The notes under the pieces were generated by a model. That model had not been told where the DNA came from. It saw nothing but the letters and a program-made list of their open reading frames with translations, and made no database searches. Made by a program: the position numbers and the translations under genes. DNA of 64,000 nucleotides from Pelomonas sp052436255 (GTDB lineage Bacteria > Pseudomonadota > Gammaproteobacteria > Burkholderiales > Burkholderiaceae_C): contig JBQVNP010000009.1 of the NCBI GenBank assembly GCA_052436255.1, positions 16,831 through 80,830 on the forward strand. The letters are read 5' to 3'. Shown in pieces: positions 50,630 through 59,181 of the stretch. Position 1 is the first letter of the stretch. Each line of letters opens with the position of its first letter.

Positions 50630-51433
50630 ATGACCGCATCCACAGCAGAGAGTCCCCGACGCATCCTCAGTGCCACGCTGGCCGGCGCAGCCGTCGGCAT
50701 TCTGGGCGGGCTCATTGGTCTGGGCGGCGCGGAGTTCCGGCTGCCCATCCTCATCAGCTTGTTCGGCTTTGCAGCGCTGCACGCTGTCATCCTGAACAAG
50801 GCGATGAGCCTGGTCGTGGTGACCAGCGCGCTGTTCTTTCGGATGGGGACAGTGCCGGCGGGGGAGCTTCTGGCCAACTGGCCGAGCATCGTGAACTTGC
50901 TGGCGGGCAGCCTGGTCGGTGCCTGGCTGGGCGCAGGATGGGCAACGCGACTCAGCAGTCGACGGCTCTATCAGGTCATCAGCGTGATGTTGGTTGCCAT
51001 TGCGGTCGTGCTGCTGTCGGCGCATGAAGTGCACTCAGACGGGGCGCTGCTGCATGGGCCGGCACAGGTGGTGGCGGGGCTCGTGGCAGGTTTCGTCATC
51101 GGCGTCGTAGCCGCGGTCATGGGCGTGGCCGGTGGCGAACTGCTCATCCCCACGCTCATCCTGCTTTTCGGTGCGGACATCAAGCTCGCCGGCAGCCTCT
51201 CCGTGGCCATCAGCCTGCCGACCATGGTCGTGGGCTTCGCTCGTTACAGCCGAGACAGCGCCTTCGACGTGCTGAGGCACAACGGGCGGTTTGTGCTCGC
51301 GATGGCGGCTGGGTCGATAGTCGGCGCCGCAGCGGGCGGCCAGCTGCTGGGCATCGTTCCAAGCCAGGTGTTGCTGCCCGTGTTGGCCGCCATCTTGCTC
51401 ATCTCGGCGGTGAAGGTCTGGCGTCACAAGTGA
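50630..51433 (+). CDS. TauE/SafE-family membrane protein
   Basis: 267 aa from the ATG at 50630. Eight predicted helices in two repeats, each with the family glycine motif: GILGGLIGLGGAEFRLPILI and VVAAVMGVAGGELLIPTLIL. Family members move sulfite, sulfonates or sulfur compounds; often found beside metal-resistance genes. Substrate not predictable. Confidence 0.85.
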   Translation: MTASTAESPRRILSATLAGAAVGILGGLIGLGGAEFRLPILISLFGFAALHAVILNKAMSLVVVTSALFFRMGTVPAGELLANWPSIVNLLAGSLVGAWLGAGWATRLSSRRLYQVISVMLVAIAVVLLSAHEVHSDGALLHGPAQVVAGLVAGFVIGVVAAVMGVAGGELLIPTLILLFGADIKLAGSLSVAISLPTMVVGFARYSRDSAFDVLRHNGRFVLAMAAGSIVGAAAGGQLLGIVPSQVLLPVLAAILLISAVKVWRHK

Positions 51434-51498
51434 CGGGCAGCCTGCAAAAGTAGTCCCACGTCGCTGGCTAAACCGAGCCCGCTAAACTTGGCGTGACC

Positions 51499-51882
51499 AT
51501 GTTCCGCCGTTCAACCCGCCGCCTGACCACCGCGTTTTTCGTGGTGTTGTCACTGCTGTTCTCGCAGTTGGCGTTGGCGAGCTACGTCTGCCCGCAACAG
51601 GCAAACGCAGCGGCGATGGTGGAGGTGATGGCGGCCGGCGTGCCCTGCGAGGGCATGGACCAGGACCAGCCGGCGCTGTGTGCCGAGCACTCGTCCAGTG
51701 CTGCGCAGTCCTTCGAGGCCGTCAAGGTTCCGACGGTGTCGCTGCCGATGGTGGTCCAAGTGCTGGAGTTGCCGCTGGTGCTCGACGCCGTCGAGGCCGC
51801 GACCGTCCCCGCTGCCGCCACGACCGAGGCACAGCCGCCTCCGGACCCACTCTTCCTTTCCACGCTCAGACTGCGAGTCTGA
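51499..51882 (+). CDS. Small secreted protein preceding the cusCBA genes
   Basis: 127 aa from the ATG at 51499. Signal peptide RRLTTAFFVVLSLLFSQLAL with SYVCPQQ after cleavage, GVPCEGMDQD and LCAEHSS follow, then an Ala/Val/Pro-rich tail. It holds the place of CzcI or DUF2946-type proteins at the head of RND metal-efflux operons; three Cys and a few acidic/His residues could bind metal. No firm family. Confidence 0.6.
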   Translation: MFRRSTRRLTTAFFVVLSLLFSQLALASYVCPQQANAAAMVEVMAAGVPCEGMDQDQPALCAEHSSSAAQSFEAVKVPTVSLPMVVQVLELPLVLDAVEAATVPAAATTEAQPPPDPLFLSTLRLRV

Positions 51883-51959
51883 CCAGCTCCGTCGACTGAC
51901 AGGCGCCGGTGCGGCACGTCCGCATCCCGGCAACGCCGCCGCTCGTCCACGGAGTTTTC

Positions 51960-53192
51960 ATGCCATCACCACGTTTCCTGCGTGCAGTCGCCCTGGCTGC
52001 CGCATTGCTGCCCGCCCTGAGCGGTGCAGCCCCCCTCACGCTCGACCAGGCCTTCGAACTGGCCGTCCAGCGTTCCGAGTCCGCTCGTGCTGCCCGAGCT
52101 GGTGTGACCAGCGCGGCCGAGGCCGCCCAGGCTGCCGGCCAACTACCCGACCCTGTGCTGCGCGCGGGCGTCGACAACCTGCCCATCTCCGGGACCGACC
52201 GCTTCAGTTCCCGGGATTCGATGACGATGAAGCGCATCGGCATCAGCCAGGAATGGCTCTCGGCCGAGAAGCGCGCCGCGCGGCAAGCCGCTGCCGATGC
52301 GATGGTCGGGCGTGAGGGTGCTGCTGTGCAGGCCGCCGCCGCCGAAGTGCGTCTCCAGACGGGCCTGGCCTATCTGGAAGCCTGGTTCGCTGGCGAGACG
52401 CTCCAGCTCACGGCACTGACGGAGCACCACGCCCACGAAGAGCTTGAAGCCGCGCGCGCCCGGCTGTCCTCCGCGACCGGCAGCAGCCAGGAAGTCCTGG
52501 CGCTGACCGGCGCACGGGGCGTCACCGAAGACGAGACCGCCGAGGTGCGACAGCAGCAGGCCACGGCGCGGGCGGTGCTGGAGCGCTGGGTGGGCGCACA
52601 AGTCGACGACCTGGCTGCGCCTGCGAGCCTCGCGATACCGGAAGAGCAGGCCTATGTGGTCAACCATCCTGCGGTCCTCGCTGCGCAACTGGACGCTGAG
52701 TTGGCGCGCAGGGAAGCAGAGCTGACACGAAGCAGCCGCAACCCGAACTGGTCCTGGGAGGTCAGCTACGGTCAGCGCTCTGGCTATCCCGACATGGTCT
52801 CAGTCGGCGTCAGCATCCCCCTGACCGTCGCGCCGGCGCGGCGTCAGGACCGCGACATCGCGTCCAAGCTGGCACTGACGGAGAAGGCGGAGGCCGCATT
52901 GGCCGAGGCCATGCGGATGGCCACTGGCGAATACCGCGCGCTTGCGAGCGACGTAAAACGCCTTGCCGAGCGCATCGAGCGCTACCGCGCGACCGTTGCC
53001 ACGGTGGCGCAGCAGCGCACAGTCGCTGCGTTGGCCGCCTACCGATCCAACCAAGTTCCTCTCATGACGCTGTTCGAGGCGCGCCATGCCGAGGTCGAAG
53101 CGCAGAGAAAGCTGCTTGCCCTGCAGCGCGACCTGGCCAAGACCCAGGCCCAGCTTGCCCTCAAACCCATCCTCGAAGGAGCCGCACGATGA
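51960..53192 (+). CDS. cusC: Outer-membrane efflux channel of RND metal pump
   Basis: 410 aa from the ATG at 51960. Signal peptide (SPRFLRAVALAAALLPALSG) and a TolC-like body with paired helical hairpins (LTLDQAFELAVQRSESARAA; second repeat QRTVAALAAYRSNQVPLMTL). It forms the outer-membrane exit of the CusCBA/CzcCBA complex. Overlaps the adaptor gene by 4 bp. Confidence 0.9.
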   Translation: MPSPRFLRAVALAAALLPALSGAAPLTLDQAFELAVQRSESARAARAGVTSAAEAAQAAGQLPDPVLRAGVDNLPISGTDRFSSRDSMTMKRIGISQEWLSAEKRAARQAAADAMVGREGAAVQAAAAEVRLQTGLAYLEAWFAGETLQLTALTEHHAHEELEAARARLSSATGSSQEVLALTGARGVTEDETAEVRQQQATARAVLERWVGAQVDDLAAPASLAIPEEQAYVVNHPAVLAAQLDAELARREAELTRSSRNPNWSWEVSYGQRSGYPDMVSVGVSIPLTVAPARRQDRDIASKLALTEKAEAALAEAMRMATGEYRALASDVKRLAERIERYRATVATVAQQRTVAALAAYRSNQVPLMTLFEARHAEVEAQRKLLALQRDLAKTQAQLALKPILEGAAR

Positions 53193-54427
53193 AGCGCGCA
53201 ACTCTGGTCGCCACGCTCGTCGCTGGCGGCGCTCTGCTGGCCGTTGGCGGGTTCTACACCGGCCGCTCGACGCAACCCACCGCCTCCGCACCGGGAGCCC
53301 CTGCCACCGCGGCAGAGCGCAAGCCGCTGTATTGGCATGACCCCATGGTTCCCGGGCCGCGCTTCGACAAGCCGGGCAAGTCACCCTTCATGGACATGAA
53401 GCTCGTGCCGGTCTACGCCGATGAGGGCGGGGACGCCGGTGTGCGCATCAGCCCGGCTCTGCAGCAGAACCTGGGCATACGCACGGCCATGGTGACTCGG
53501 GCCAGCACCGCGTCCAGCTTTGAGGCTGTGGGTGCCGTGCAGTTCAACGAGCGGCTGGACGTGGCTGTGCAAAGCCGCGTGGCCGGCTATGTCGAGAAGC
53601 TGCAGGTGCGCGCCGCAATGGAACGGGTACGCCCGGGCCAGGCGCTGGCCACCGTCTACGCGCCCGAATGGCTGGGACCGATCAACGAGCTGCTGGCGCT
53701 CAAGCGCACGGGCGTAGCGCCAGCCCTCGTTGCAGCGGCGCGCGAGCGGCTCAAGGCCATGTCTGTCCCCGATGGCCTGGTGCGCCAGAGCGAAGAGAGA
53801 GGCATCGCGCAGGCGCGCTACACGCTGCACGCGCCGGCCGGTGGCGTCGTCGCGGAGCTGGGCGTACGGGAAGGCTCCGCCGTCAGCCCGGGCATGACGT
53901 TGTTCCGCATCGCAGGGCTGGAAAAGGTCTGGGCCGTCGTCGACGTGCCTGAGGCGCAAGCCTTGCAGCTCAAGCCTGGCCAGAAAGTGACGGCCACCGC
54001 GCAGGCCGACGTCACGCAAACCTTCACCGGCACGCTGGCCGAGGTCATCCCGCAGGTCAACCCGAGCAGCCGCACGCTGCAGGCCCGCTTCGAGGTGGAC
54101 AACCGCGCCGGGCGCTTGACGCCCGGCATGCTGCTGCGCGTTCAGGTGGCCGGGCCATCCGTCTCACGCCTGCTGGTTCCGGCCGAGGCGGTCATTCGCA
54201 CCGGCACCCGCGCGGTCGTCATCGTTCGCAAGGGCGATGGCAGCTTCGAGCCGCGTGACGTGAAGCTGGGCGCCGAGCTGGGCGAGCAGTTCGAGGTGGT
54301 GGAGGGCTTGAGCGAGGGCGACCAGGTCGTGGCCAGCGGCCAGTTCCTTGTCGACTCCGAAGCGCGCCTGCGCTCGGTGCTGGGCGGCATGTCGGCAGCC
54401 TCGGCGCCGCAGGGAGGCGCGCAATGA
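53189..54427 (+). CDS. cusB: CusB-type periplasmic adaptor of RND metal pump
   Basis: 412 aa membrane-fusion protein. An N-terminal hydrophobic anchor is followed by the heavy-metal-binding motif YWHDPMVPGPRFDKPGKSPF and FMDMKLVPVY (the Met-rich Cu/Ag site of CusB), lipoyl-like and beta-barrel domains (VQSRVAGYVEKLQVRAAMER; HAPAGGVVAELGVREGSAV) and a C-terminal membrane-proximal domain. Its methionines point to Cu(I)/Ag(I), not Zn/Co. Overlaps both neighbours by 4 bp. Confidence 0.91.
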   Translation: MKRATLVATLVAGGALLAVGGFYTGRSTQPTASAPGAPATAAERKPLYWHDPMVPGPRFDKPGKSPFMDMKLVPVYADEGGDAGVRISPALQQNLGIRTAMVTRASTASSFEAVGAVQFNERLDVAVQSRVAGYVEKLQVRAAMERVRPGQALATVYAPEWLGPINELLALKRTGVAPALVAAARERLKAMSVPDGLVRQSEERGIAQARYTLHAPAGGVVAELGVREGSAVSPGMTLFRIAGLEKVWAVVDVPEAQALQLKPGQKVTATAQADVTQTFTGTLAEVIPQVNPSSRTLQARFEVDNRAGRLTPGMLLRVQVAGPSVSRLLVPAEAVIRTGTRAVVIVRKGDGSFEPRDVKLGAELGEQFEVVEGLSEGDQVVASGQFLVDSEARLRSVLGGMSAASAPQGGAQ

Positions 54428-57400
54428 TTGCCGCCTTGATCCGCTGGTCGGTGGGCAACCGCTTCCTGGTGCTCATCGCCACGGCCTCCCTCGTGGCCGC
54501 CGGCATCTGGTCGGCCTTGCACACGCCGGTCGACGCGCTGCCGGACCTGTCCGATACCCAGGTCATCGTGCGCACCAGCTACCCGGGCAAGCCGCCCCAG
54601 GTGGTGGAAGACCTCGTCACCTATCCGCTGACCACCACGCTGCTCAGTGTGCCGGGCGCGAAGACCGTGCGCGGCTATTCCTTCTTCGGCGACTCCTTCG
54701 TCTATGTCCTCTTCGACGACAAGACCGACCCCTACTGGGCACGCTCGCGGGTGGTTGAGTCCTTGAGCCAGGTGCAAAGCAAGCTGCCGGCCGGCGCAAC
54801 GGCGGCTCTGGGGCCGGATGCGACCGGCGTGGGCTGGGTCTACGAGTACGCGCTGGTGGACCGCAGCGGCAAGACCGACCTGGGGCAGTTGCGCGCGCTG
54901 AACGACTGGTTCCTCAAGTTCGAGCTGAAGACCGTGCCCGACGTGGCCGAGGTGGCCAGCGTGGGCGGCATGGTGCGCCAGTACCAGGTGGTACTGGACC
55001 CCGACCGCATGCGCGCCCAGGGCATCACGCATGCCATGGTGGTGGAGGCGCTGGGCAAGGCCAACCAGGCTTCGGGCGGCTCGGTCGTTGAAATGGCCGA
55101 GACCGAGGTCATGGTGCGCTCGCGCGGCTTCCTGAAGTCGCTGGACGACTTCCGCACCATCCCGCTGAAGGTGGTCGGCGCGACGCCTGTGCTGCTGCGG
55201 GACGTGGCCTTCGTGCAGGTCGGTCCCGAGATGCGCCGCGGCGTGGCCGAACTGGACGGCCAGGGCGAGGTGACGGGCGGCATCGTGGTGATGCGGTCGG
55301 GCAAGAACGCGCGCAGCGTCATCGCTGCGGTGAAGGCGCGGCTGGAGGCCCTGAAGCCCAGCCTGCCGGCCGGCGTGGAGGTGGTGGAGACCTATGACCG
55401 CTCCCTGTTGATCGACCGCGCCGTGGACAACCTGCGCGAGAAGCTGGTGGAGGAGTTCATCGTCGTGGCCCTCGTCTGCGCCGTGTTCCTGTTTCATCTG
55501 CGCTCGGCCCTCGTCGCTGTTGTCACGCTGCCCGTGGGCGTGCTCACGGCCTTCATCGTCATGCACTGGCAGGGCGTCAGCGCCAACATCCTCAGCCTGG
55601 GCGGCGTGGCCATCGCGCTGGGCGCCATGGTGGACGCCAGCGTCGTGCTGGTGGAGGCGGCACACAAGCATGTGGAGCATTTCGAGGAAGAACACAGCCG
55701 CCAGCCGGGCGACGCCGAGCGCTGGGCGCTGATGGCCAAGGCCGCGGTAGAGGTGGGGCCGGCGCTGTTCTTCTCGCTGCTGGTCATCACGCTGTCCTTC
55801 CTGCCCGTGTTCACGTTGGAGGCGCAGGAGGGGCGGCTGTTCTCGCCGCTGGCCTTCACCAAGACCTATGCGATGGCGGCGGCCGCAGGCCTGTCAGTCA
55901 CGCTGGTGCCGGTGCTGATGGGCTATCTCATTCGCGGTCGCATCCCTAAGGAAACGGCTAACCCCATCAACCGCGGGCTTATCGCGGTCTACCGGCCAGC
56001 GCTGGAGGTCGTGCTGCGCTGGCCCAAGGCCACGCTGGTCATCGCTGTCCTGGTGCTGGCTGTCACGGTCGTGCCGGTGCTGCGGCTGGGCGGCGAGTTC
56101 ATGCCGCCGCTGGACGAGGGCGACCTGCTCTACATGCCCTCGGCGCTGCCGGGCCTGCCGGTGTCCAAGGCGGCCGAGCTGTTGCAGCAGACGGACCGGC
56201 TCATCAAGACGGTGCCTGAGGTGGCGCGCGTCTTCGGCAAGGCCGGGCGGGCCGACACGGCCACCGATCCCGCGCCGCTGGAGATGTTCGAGACAACCAT
56301 CCAGTTCAAGCCGCGCGAGCAGTGGCGGCCCGGCATGACGCCGGACAAGCTGGTCGAGGAACTGGACCGCGTCGTCAAGGTGCCGGGCCTTTCCAACGTC
56401 TGGGTGCCGCCCATTCGCAACCGCATCGACATGCTGGCCACAGGCATCAAGAGCCCCGTGGGCATCAAGGTCGCCGGCACTGACCTGGCCACGCTGGACC
56501 GGCTCACCACGCGCATCGAGGCCGTCGTCAAGGCGGTGCCGGGCGTGTCGTCGGCGCTGGCCGAGCGGCTGACCGGCGGGCGCTATGTGGACGTGGACGT
56601 GGACCGCCCGGCAGCCGCCCGCTACGGCCTGGCCGTGGCCGACGTGCAGGCTATCGTGGCCTCGGCCATCGGCGGCGACAACGTGGGCGAGATCATCCAG
56701 GGCCGCGAGCGCTTCCCCATCAATCTGCGTTACCCGCGCGAGCTGCGCGATTCACTGGAGGGCCTGCGCCGCTTGCCCTTTGTGACGCCGGGCGGCGCGA
56801 CCGTGCTGTTGCAGGACGTGGCTCGCGTGCATGTCGAAGACGGCCCGCCCATGGTGCGCAGCGAGAACGCGCGCCTGTCGGGCTGGGTCTATGTGGACGT
56901 GCGCGGCCGCGACCTGCGCTCCGTGGTGCGCGACATGCAGGCGGCCGTCGCCGCGCAGGTGGCCATGCCGGCCGGCTACGCGGTGTCGTGGTCGGGGCAG
57001 TTCGAATACCTGGAGCGCGCGACAGAGCGGCTGAAGGCGGTTGTGCCGTTGACGCTGGTCGTCATCTTCGTGCTGCTGTACCTGCTTTTCCGATCGGCGG
57101 GCGACGCGCTGCTCGTGATGGCTGCGGTGCCGTTCTCGCTGGTGGGCGGCTTCTGGCTGATCTGGGCGCTGGGGCATGCCATCTCGGTGGCAACCGCCGT
57201 GGGCTTCATTGCGCTGGCGGGCGTGGCGGCGGAGTTTGGCGTGGTGATGCTGGTCTACCTGAAACAGGCTTACGACCAGCGCCTAGCTACGGGCGCTGTC
57301 GACGACGAGGTCACGCTGCTGGCCGCTGTGCGCGAGGGCGCGGTGCATCGTGTGCGACCCAAGGCCATGACGGTGGCCGTCATCATGGCCGGCCTGCTGC

Positions 57401-57600
57401 CCGTGCTATTTGGCCACGGCACCGGCTCCGAGGTCATGACGCGCATCGCCGCGCCCATGGTGGGCGGCATGGTCAGCGCACCGCTGCTGAGCATGTTCGT
57501 CATCCCGGCGGCGTGGATGCTGCTGCATCGCCGCCGTTTAAGTCAGCGAGTTGCATCGCTGCGGATGCAGGTTCAAACCCTGGTCGAAACGAGAGGTTGA
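54424..57600 (+). CDS. cusA: CusA-type RND heavy-metal efflux pump
   Basis: 1058 aa with twelve membrane helices and two large periplasmic loops. Early PVDALPDLSDTQVIVRTSYP; YSFFGDSFVYVLFDD and GVGWVYEYALVDRSG are typical of the CusA/SilA branch; helix 4 carries VALGAMVDASVVLVEAAHKH with the conserved acidic proton-relay Asp. Exports Cu(I)/Ag(I) through CusB and CusC. Last gene of the operon. Confidence 0.94.
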   Translation: MIAALIRWSVGNRFLVLIATASLVAAGIWSALHTPVDALPDLSDTQVIVRTSYPGKPPQVVEDLVTYPLTTTLLSVPGAKTVRGYSFFGDSFVYVLFDDKTDPYWARSRVVESLSQVQSKLPAGATAALGPDATGVGWVYEYALVDRSGKTDLGQLRALNDWFLKFELKTVPDVAEVASVGGMVRQYQVVLDPDRMRAQGITHAMVVEALGKANQASGGSVVEMAETEVMVRSRGFLKSLDDFRTIPLKVVGATPVLLRDVAFVQVGPEMRRGVAELDGQGEVTGGIVVMRSGKNARSVIAAVKARLEALKPSLPAGVEVVETYDRSLLIDRAVDNLREKLVEEFIVVALVCAVFLFHLRSALVAVVTLPVGVLTAFIVMHWQGVSANILSLGGVAIALGAMVDASVVLVEAAHKHVEHFEEEHSRQPGDAERWALMAKAAVEVGPALFFSLLVITLSFLPVFTLEAQEGRLFSPLAFTKTYAMAAAAGLSVTLVPVLMGYLIRGRIPKETANPINRGLIAVYRPALEVVLRWPKATLVIAVLVLAVTVVPVLRLGGEFMPPLDEGDLLYMPSALPGLPVSKAAELLQQTDRLIKTVPEVARVFGKAGRADTATDPAPLEMFETTIQFKPREQWRPGMTPDKLVEELDRVVKVPGLSNVWVPPIRNRIDMLATGIKSPVGIKVAGTDLATLDRLTTRIEAVVKAVPGVSSALAERLTGGRYVDVDVDRPAAARYGLAVADVQAIVASAIGGDNVGEIIQGRERFPINLRYPRELRDSLEGLRRLPFVTPGGATVLLQDVARVHVEDGPPMVRSENARLSGWVYVDVRGRDLRSVVRDMQAAVAAQVAMPAGYAVSWSGQFEYLERATERLKAVVPLTLVVIFVLLYLLFRSAGDALLVMAAVPFSLVGGFWLIWALGHAISVATAVGFIALAGVAAEFGVVMLVYLKQAYDQRLATGAVDDEVTLLAAVREGAVHRVRPKAMTVAVIMAGLLPVLFGHGTGSEVMTRIAAPMVGGMVSAPLLSMFVIPAAWMLLHRRRLSQRVASLRMQVQTLVETRG

Positions 57601-57728
57601 AGCTCACTCAAGACTTCGGGGCTCGCCAAACGGAAGGGGCCGGGCGCTGCGCGCCACGGCTGGCGGTGGACAACGCGTCGCGTTGCCCACCGCTGCAAAA
57701 ATCTTGTCCTCAAAACTACGCTGACTCC

Positions 57729-57770
57729 GAGCACCGGACGGGGCGACTTTGGCGACCGGCCCCGGTGCTC
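57729..57770 (+). terminator. Long inverted repeat after cusA
   Basis: GAGCACCGG (57729-57737) and CCGGTGCTC (57762-57770), a perfect 9-bp stem with a 24-base GC-rich loop. No T-run, so it may be a structured leader for the small frame at 57801 or a processing signal. Confidence 0.45.
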
Positions 57771-57800
57771 AACAACGCCGGAATACGCAAAGGGGAAACC

Positions 57801-57902
57801 ATGCTGACCTCGCCGAGCATCATTGCGCGACCCGCCCAGGCCTCTGGAGGCCGTCGATGCACGCTCGGCCGAGAACTGCAGTCCGTGCACGAGCGCCGCT
57901 GA
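57801..57902 (+). CDS. Possible 33-residue small protein downstream of cusA
   Basis: Short frame (MLTSPSIIARPAQASGGRRC...) preceded by a strong Shine-Dalgarno (AAAGGGG, 7 bp upstream) and by the hairpin at 57729-57770. It has no recognised family and could be incidental. The remainder of 57601-58116 shows no other gene; it contains a 12-bp tandem duplication and the tRNA terminator. Confidence 0.3.
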   Translation: MLTSPSIIARPAQASGGRRCTLGRELQSVHERR

Positions 57903-58017
57903 TGGCGGCGTGATCGCCAAGCCGGGGAGTGTGCTTGCTGGGGCCCCAAGCTGTCGCGGCTAATGACGAAGACGCGTCCCGCTGCGTCTCGTGATGTCCC
58001 AGGGCAGCTCCACGCTG

Positions 58018-58041
58018 GTATCCCCCTGGGTATCCCCCTGG
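58018..58041. repeat. Perfect tandem 12-bp duplication
   Basis: GTATCCCCCTGG occurs twice in a row, about 75 bp from the tRNA 3' end. Could be a recombination scar at the island junction or a simple replication slip. Confidence 0.6.
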
Positions 58042-58063
58042 ACAAGAATTCGAGGCGGGCAAA

Positions 58064-58098
58064 GAAAAACGGGCTAGCTACCTGAGCAGCTAACCCGT
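58064..58098 (-). terminator. Rho-independent terminator of the tRNA-Pro transcript
   Basis: On the minus strand ACGGGTTAGCT (complement of 58088-58098) pairs with AGCTAGCCCGT (complement of 58069-58079), an 11-bp stem with one G-U, followed by TTTTTC. Confidence 0.88.
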
Positions 58099-58116
58099 TG
58101 ATCTACTTCAATAAAA

Positions 58117-58194
<78 letters not shown>

Positions 58195-58226
58195 CTGAGC
58201 CAAGCAGTATAGCCCAGGAATCAGGC

Positions 58227-58754
58227 TCAACTCAATAAGCCGGCACGGATCGCAAGAAGTTCGGCGCGCACCTGTTCCAGCGAGGTCAGCGGCTCGACGG
58301 TCAACACCGGTAGCGTCATGGACACCTCTGCGGCTTTCAGCGGCTGGGCGTGGGCATGTGAGGACACAAGTCGCGTTACAGGTAGATATGCCACCTCTGC
58401 ATCCATGCCGACGCCGTCGCCGTCCGTCTCACGTCCCATCGCATCACGGGCCTGAGCAGCCGCAGCTTCATCATGGAAGTTGTGTGCGGCGGTCGGCGGC
58501 AGGCCTTCACTGAGCTGGTTGCGCGCGCCGCTGATCGTGAAACCCTGGTCATAGAGGAGGTCGCGGATCCGGCGAATCAGCAACACCTCGTGGTGCTGGT
58601 AGTAGCGCCGGTTGCCGCGCCGTTTCATGGGTTTGAGCTGAGTGAACTCTTGCTCCCAGTAGCGCAGCACATAGGGCTTCACGCCGCACAGCTCGCTGAC
58701 TTCACCGATGGTGAAGTAGCGTTTGGCGGGGATGGCGGGAAGCGCCTTTTCCAT
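58227..58754 (-). CDS. MerR-family regulator of the pheT-ihfA locus
   Basis: 175 aa. N-terminal winged HTH (YFTIGEVSELCGVKPYVLRY, WEQEFTQLKPMKRRGNRRYY) and a variable C-terminus. This gene follows ihfA in most beta- and gammaproteobacteria, so it is core chromosome; function is unproven. It lies 35 bp after ihfA. Confidence 0.9.
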   Translation of the reverse strand: MEKALPAIPAKRYFTIGEVSELCGVKPYVLRYWEQEFTQLKPMKRRGNRRYYQHHEVLLIRRIRDLLYDQGFTISGARNQLSEGLPPTAAHNFHDEAAAAQARDAMGRETDGDGVGMDAEVAYLPVTRLVSSHAHAQPLKAAEVSMTLPVLTVEPLTSLEQVRAELLAIRAGLLS

Positions 58755-58789
58755 TGCAAATCAATGAGTTCGAGAAGGGAGGGGGGACT

Positions 58790-59161
58790 CTACTCGAAGT
58801 CTTCCCCAGCCGGCACGTCGCCTTGCACCTGACCCTTCAGCTTGTGGCTGGCGTGAAAGGTCACGACGTTGCGTGCCTTGATCGGAATTGACTCGCCAGT
58901 ACGCGGATTGCGACCCGGACGCGGCGCCTTGCGGCGGATGTTGAAGTTGCCGAAGCCCGATAGCTTGACGTCTTCGCCCTTGACGAGGCTGTCATGCAGG
59001 ATGTCGAAGAAGGCCTCGACCATGTCTTTGGACTCGCGCTTGTTCAAGCCGAGCTTGTCGAACAGCAATTCGGCCAACTCGGCCTTGGTCAGCGTGGGCG
59101 TTTCCAGGCTGCCGATGACTACGGCAGCCGCTGCTGTTTTCTTGGCGTCGTTTGCGTCCAT
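58790..59161 (-). CDS. ihfA: Integration host factor alpha subunit
   Basis: 123 aa DNA-bending protein. TKAELAELLFDKLGLNKRES, GFGNFNIRRKAPRPGRNPRT and the beta-arm residues (GESIPIKARNVVTF) identify IHF alpha. The N-terminus is about 20 residues longer than E. coli IhfA, as in many Burkholderiales. It lies 20 bp after pheT in the usual order. Confidence 0.96.
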   Translation of the reverse strand: MDANDAKKTAAAAVVIGSLETPTLTKAELAELLFDKLGLNKRESKDMVEAFFDILHDSLVKGEDVKLSGFGNFNIRRKAPRPGRNPRTGESIPIKARNVVTFHASHKLKGQVQGDVPAGEDFE

Positions 59162-59181
59162 CGTGTTCCTCCTCTTGAGGG

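Noticed and set aside
54142..55695. 517-aa frame antisense to cusA/cusB
   Set aside because: Shadow of the high-GC RND genes: His/Ala/Arg-rich, no known motifs, and the sense frames are full-length family members.
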